This document shows, piece by piece, positions 60,582 through 64,000 of a stretch of DNA of 64,000 bases (within the stretch, counting starts at the first letter, position 1; each line of letters begins with the position of its first letter). The notes beneath the pieces were generated by a model. It was not told where the DNA came from, did not search any database, and saw only the letters and a list, made by a program, of their open reading frames with translations. The stretch is from assembly GCA_021323865.1 (NCBI GenBank), contig JAJPKF010000015.1, positions 54,386 to 118,385 of the forward strand, given 5' to 3'. Both the position numbers and the translations under genes were made by a program. Origin of the DNA: Pseudomonadota bacterium (GTDB lineage Bacteria; Chloroflexota; UBA5177; JAJPKF01).

Positions 60582-63500
60582 GTGCCCCGGTCAGCTCGCC
60601 CCGTCTTGAACGTCGCCGTCCTCACCACGCTTCTCGTGTCGGCCTTCGCCGCCGTCCAGGGAAGCGGCCCGGTATCCGCCGCCGCCGCCTCGCCGGTTCA
60701 GCGGCCGCACCGGGTCCACGTGGTGGCCCATGCCTCCCCCAAGCCCAACCACATCGCCATGATCCATCCGGCGGCCCACGGCAGAGCGCACTTTGCCCGG
60801 CGGCTGTTCGGCATCCCCGGCCACCTCACCCGGAGCCGGACCCACGGACCACGGATCGCAGCGAGACCAACCCTCCGGCGTGGCTCCATCCCCGTCGGTC
60901 ACCGCCCTACATACCAGGGCTCGCGTGTCCGCAAGGCGACCAGCTTCTGCCCCAGTGGCGGCTGGAGCTGCCTGGACGTGGGCGCCGAGAGCCCGTCCAT
61001 CAGCGTCGCCTCGCCCTTCACCATCACGGGCGGCGGACCCGGCATTTACTCCTCAGTAACGCCAGGCCACTCCTCCACCGAAGGCTTCGCGTTTGTCTAT
61101 CAATCCGAGTCGGGCGACTTCTCGCTGAGCGCCGAGGACGCCGGCCAGACCAGCACCGGCTCCAGCAAGGACTACTCCAACGGCCTCATGCTGCGCTCGG
61201 GAACGGGCCAGCTCCAGGCCAACTACCACGTCTACGTCGTGGGCACCGACCAGACGGGCGGTCTGCAGGGCGGCATCTACGTCGACTACACGGCGGCCGG
61301 CGGCGGCACGCCGGTCCAGGAGGCCATGCTGCCCGTCAGCGGCTCGGCCACGCCCGGCTCCGGCTATGCCGCCGCCACCTGCAAGGCGGGGGGATCGGCC
61401 AACTGCTACCTGGCCATCGAGCGGCGCACCGCCCCGGACGGCACCAGGACGCTGGAGGCCTACTGGTCCAAGGACGGCAGCCACTGGCAGGCCATCGCCG
61501 AATCGAGCGTGACCCTGCATCCCGGCGATGCCCTGTACTCGGGCGGCGACGCCGGTGTTGCCGTCACCAGCGATACCTCGGGCTCCTCCTCCACGGCCAC
61601 CATGAGCGCCGTGAGCATCAGCACCTCCTCACTCCTGGACGAGTTCCCCGCCGAATGCCCGGCGGGGTTCCAGTGCGCGCCGGTGGGCGGCATATCCAAG
61701 CGGGGCCAGTGGTCGGTGCCGGGCAACTCCTTCGCCTCGTCGCCCTGGACCATCAATGGGGGAGGCGCCGGCCTGGTCAACGGCAACACCTCCGACGGCT
61801 TCCACTGGGACTATCAGCCCCTGAGCGGCGACGGCAGCGTCTCGACCACGGTGGGCCCCGGCTACGAGTGGTACGGCGTGGGCGGCCAGTACGGCATCGC
61901 CCAGTACGGCGTCATGATCCGGGGCAGCACGGCCAGCAACGCCCCCTACTTTGCCGTTTCGGTCAGCCCCTGCCAGGGAGTGGTGGTGGGCTACCGGCAG
62001 ACCGGCGGCGGGGCGGCGACCGTGGGCACCAACAGTGTCAACTGTACTACGCAAGGCAACGACCAGAACGGGCTGAGCTACGGCGGCTCCATTCAGCTCA
62101 TGGTCGAACGGACGGGCAGCAGCTACCAGGCCTACCAGTCGTCCGGCGGCAACAACTGGACAACGGTGGGCTCGGCCGTGACCATCACGACCATCCCAGC
62201 TCAAGCACCGGCCGGTCCCTTCGTCGCCTCCATGCAGCAGGGCTGGTCGTCCTGGGCCAACTTTTCGAGCGTGACCGTTTCCAGCGACGTCCCCACCGGG
62301 CAGGAGCTGCTGGGCTCCGGCCCCGAGGCGGAGGCGCTGTCCTCGGGCTCCTTCACCGATCCCGGCAACCGGTTCACCGGCAACTACAGCACGACGTCCA
62401 GCGACCTGTCCATCTCCGGCCGGGGCCTTCCGCTGGAGCTTGATCGCACCTACAACTCGCTCCTGGCCGGCCAGACCGCGTCGACCATCTCCCCCTACGG
62501 CAACCTGGGGCCGGGCTGGACGGACAGCTACGACGTCTTCACCACCGCCGACACCTCGGGCAACGTCACCGTCCACCAGGGCGACGGCGGCGCCGTCACC
62601 TTCACCGACAACGGCGGCACCTACACGCCGCCCACGCGGGTGCTGGCCACCCTGACGACCAACGCCGGCAGCGTCGCGCCCAACTGCCCCACGTCGGCGC
62701 TGGTCATGACCCTTCACGACCGGACCAAGCTGGCCTTCTACCAGATCACGGGGACGCCTCCGGCCGGCCAGCCCTCGGGCGCGCTCTGTGAAGAGCTGGA
62801 CATCAACGGCTATCCTACCGAGCTGACCTACAACAGCGCCGACACCCAGCTCACCACGGTCACCGAGTGCACGACCGTCTCGGGGACCACCTGCGGCACC
62901 AATCGCACGCTCAGCTTCGCCTACGGCAACGGCTCCTACCCCAACGCCGTCACGAGCGTCACCTCCAGCGCCAATGCCGGCACGGGCACGCTCAAGGTCA
63001 GCTTCAGCTACAACGGCTCAGGGTTCCTGGCCACCTCGGCCGATGCCGACGGCAACACCACCCGCTACGCCTACAACGCCGAGGGGCTGCTCGACCAGAT
63101 CCAGACGCCCAACCAGTACAGTGCCCAGAGCGCCGGCACCCAGGTCTGGTACGACACCTCCGGCCGGGTCCGCTACGTCTCCGACGCCGCCGCGGTGGCC
63201 GCCGGCTACACCGGCATCTCCGCCTACGGCTATCAGTGCAGCTATCCCGCGGGGACCTGCAGCACCGACGGCACCCAGACCAGCACCGCCGTCGACGCCA
63301 ACGGGCATGAGACCCAGGACATCTTCGTCGACGGCCTGCGAACCTCGGAGACCAGGGGCGTCGGCTCGCCCCAGCAGGCCACCTGGAACTACACCGTCGA
63401 CGCCAACACCCTGGGCGACCACACCACCACCGAGCCGGCCGGGGGCAGCGGCGCCTCCTACCTGACCTCCTACACCGACTGGTTCGGCGTGGGAACCTTC

Positions 63501-63941
63501 CTGGGCGACGTGCAGTGCACCGTCGATCCGGGCAACCCGGGACCGACCGTCAACGTCACCACGGCCACCTGGTCCAACAACACGGCCACCCTGAGCTTCG
63601 GCAGCACCACCGCCCCGGTGATCGGCGCCACCATCGTGGTCTCGGGCGTGGCCAACCCCGCCTACGACGGCACCTTCCAGGTGACCGGGTCCTCCGGCAC
63701 CACCGTCCAGTACGCCCTCACGGGCAGCCCCGGGTCCTCCTCGGGCGGCTCCTTCTTCCAGGTGCAGGGCAACGTCACCAGCTTTACCTACAGCTCGAAC
63801 TACCCCAGCCTGGTGGCCACCACGGCCAACCCCCTGGAGAACGCCGTCTCCTACGACGGCACCTGCCCCACGTCGGCGCCCACGTATGACACCACTGTCC
63901 GTCCCCCCAAAAACTGGTCCACTTTGAGTCTCGTGGTTTGA
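60582..63941 (+). CDS. Giant secreted RHS/YD-repeat-type protein, 3' end cut by an insertion element
   Basis: The open frame gives 1119 residues. GTG 60582 has GGAG seven bases upstream and a signal peptide follows (LNVAVLTTLLVSAFAAVQGSGPVSAAAA). Residues about 120-590 hold two lectin/laminin-like beta domains (FTITGGGPGIYSS and WTINGGGAGLVNG repeats). LSISGRGLPLELDRTYNSLL near 610 opens a DUF6531-type RHS lead domain. YD/RHS-like strands follow (GFLATSADADGNTTRYAYNAEGLLDQI near 825). Such proteins carry variable C-terminal toxins or adhesion modules. Here that end is missing: the last 15 residues are read from what looks like the left end of an IS element starting at 63896. Confidence 0.85.
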   Translation: MPRSARPVLNVAVLTTLLVSAFAAVQGSGPVSAAAASPVQRPHRVHVVAHASPKPNHIAMIHPAAHGRAHFARRLFGIPGHLTRSRTHGPRIAARPTLRRGSIPVGHRPTYQGSRVRKATSFCPSGGWSCLDVGAESPSISVASPFTITGGGPGIYSSVTPGHSSTEGFAFVYQSESGDFSLSAEDAGQTSTGSSKDYSNGLMLRSGTGQLQANYHVYVVGTDQTGGLQGGIYVDYTAAGGGTPVQEAMLPVSGSATPGSGYAAATCKAGGSANCYLAIERRTAPDGTRTLEAYWSKDGSHWQAIAESSVTLHPGDALYSGGDAGVAVTSDTSGSSSTATMSAVSISTSSLLDEFPAECPAGFQCAPVGGISKRGQWSVPGNSFASSPWTINGGGAGLVNGNTSDGFHWDYQPLSGDGSVSTTVGPGYEWYGVGGQYGIAQYGVMIRGSTASNAPYFAVSVSPCQGVVVGYRQTGGGAATVGTNSVNCTTQGNDQNGLSYGGSIQLMVERTGSSYQAYQSSGGNNWTTVGSAVTITTIPAQAPAGPFVASMQQGWSSWANFSSVTVSSDVPTGQELLGSGPEAEALSSGSFTDPGNRFTGNYSTTSSDLSISGRGLPLELDRTYNSLLAGQTASTISPYGNLGPGWTDSYDVFTTADTSGNVTVHQGDGGAVTFTDNGGTYTPPTRVLATLTTNAGSVAPNCPTSALVMTLHDRTKLAFYQITGTPPAGQPSGALCEELDINGYPTELTYNSADTQLTTVTECTTVSGTTCGTNRTLSFAYGNGSYPNAVTSVTSSANAGTGTLKVSFSYNGSGFLATSADADGNTTRYAYNAEGLLDQIQTPNQYSAQSAGTQVWYDTSGRVRYVSDAAAVAAGYTGISAYGYQCSYPAGTCSTDGTQTSTAVDANGHETQDIFVDGLRTSETRGVGSPQQATWNYTVDANTLGDHTTTEPAGGSGASYLTSYTDWFGVGTFLGDVQCTVDPGNPGPTVNVTTATWSNNTATLSFGSTTAPVIGATIVVSGVANPAYDGTFQVTGSSGTTVQYALTGSPGSSSGGSFFQVQGNVTSFTYSSNYPSLVATTANPLENAVSYDGTCPTSAPTYDTTVRPPKNWSTLSLVV

Positions 63942-64000
63942 GAATTCAGTGAGACCAGTTGGAGGTGGTATGGCAGCGGCCAAGAAGTACAGCGTGGAGA
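63896..64000 (+). mobile_element. Left end of an IS3-family-like insertion sequence (window-cut)
   Basis: From 63896 the sequence reads TGTCCGTCCCCCCAAAAACT, then GGTCCACTTT. This resembles the left ends of IS150-group elements (TG start, C-run, A-run, TGG-C). A ribosome site and a transposase-like start follow 70 bases later. The codon pattern of the RHS/YD gene ends here. The right end and target duplication are outside the window. Confidence 0.55.
63970..64000 (+). CDS. Transposase OrfA start (partial)
   Basis: GGAGGTGGT directly precedes ATG 63970, and the ten visible codons give MAAAKKYSVE. This resembles the start of IS3-family OrfA helix-turn-helix proteins, which often begin with a basic KKY/RKY block followed by E/F-RERAVRL. 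Only ten residues are visible, so the call rests mainly on its place behind the IS-like end. Confidence 0.45.
   Translation, partial: MAAAKKYSVE

Noticed and set aside
1..64000. tRNA, rRNA or CRISPR arrays
   Set aside because: No tRNA T-loop/anticodon pattern, rRNA segment or regularly spaced repeat was seen on reading both strands; a covariance search was not possible here.

Overview
The window is a 64 kb stretch of high-GC bacterial chromosome with dense genes and short gaps. It carries lipoproteins, one sortase and one LPTTG-anchored surface protein, and no outer-membrane genes, so the cell looks monoderm. Housekeeping genes and gene order (nusA-ylxR-infB-rbfA-nrnA-truB-ribF; rdgB, rsmA, pth, mfd, topA) are ordinary bacterial. 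High GC, many GTG starts, NHL-repeat secreted proteins and a molybdenum purine-oxidation cluster suggest an uncultured soil lineage related to Chloroflexota or Dormibacterota. That placement is inference; no rRNA gene is present.

Layout. 1-7217 (minus): topA (partial), mfd, pth, rsmA, sortase, rdgB. 7292-10205 (plus): a secreted NHL-repeat protein and hemW. 10181-14321 (minus): a sugar-type ABC operon whose two permeases are fused into one chain. 14501-16539: a glmS ribozyme followed by glmS. 16620-20850: mraZ outside the division cluster, the LPTTG surface protein, galE, a membrane protein, and VOC and EthD small enzymes. 21239-41115: a large nitrogen/purine catabolism region. It holds an NMT1-type ABC importer, an ATP-grasp/flavoprotein pair, an 8-oxoguanine-deaminase-like hydrolase, adenine deaminase, a YgeW-type carbamoyltransferase, a cysteine-synthase-like PLP enzyme, a hydantoinase, a three-subunit xanthine-dehydrogenase-type enzyme and SsnA. 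41500-43787: secreted and redox proteins. 43888-46926: dnaG, rsfS and small genes. 47145-48946: small ORFans and a secreted or anchored protein. 49021-50883: uvrC. 51716-59727: the nusA-infB-truB-ribF operon, an FmdB-type zinc ribbon and rnc. 59914-64000: a split response regulator and a giant secreted RHS/YD-type gene cut by an IS3-like element at the right edge.

How the genes work together. The purine region reads as a funnel. Adenine deaminase gives hypoxanthine, the molybdenum hydroxylase oxidises it to xanthine and urate, and the 8-oxoguanine deaminase also feeds urate. The YgeW, PLP, HyuA and SsnA proteins correspond to members of the ygeW-ssnA-hyuA type cluster known for further purine-ring breakdown. 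The sortase at 5919 and the LPTTG protein at 17287 are a likely enzyme-substrate pair.

The most notable non-coding signals are the glmS ribozyme and a recurring layout in which a TAnnnT -10 box lies 5-7 nt before the start codon (hemW, dnaG, rsfS, hyuA and others). This layout implies leaderless mRNAs.
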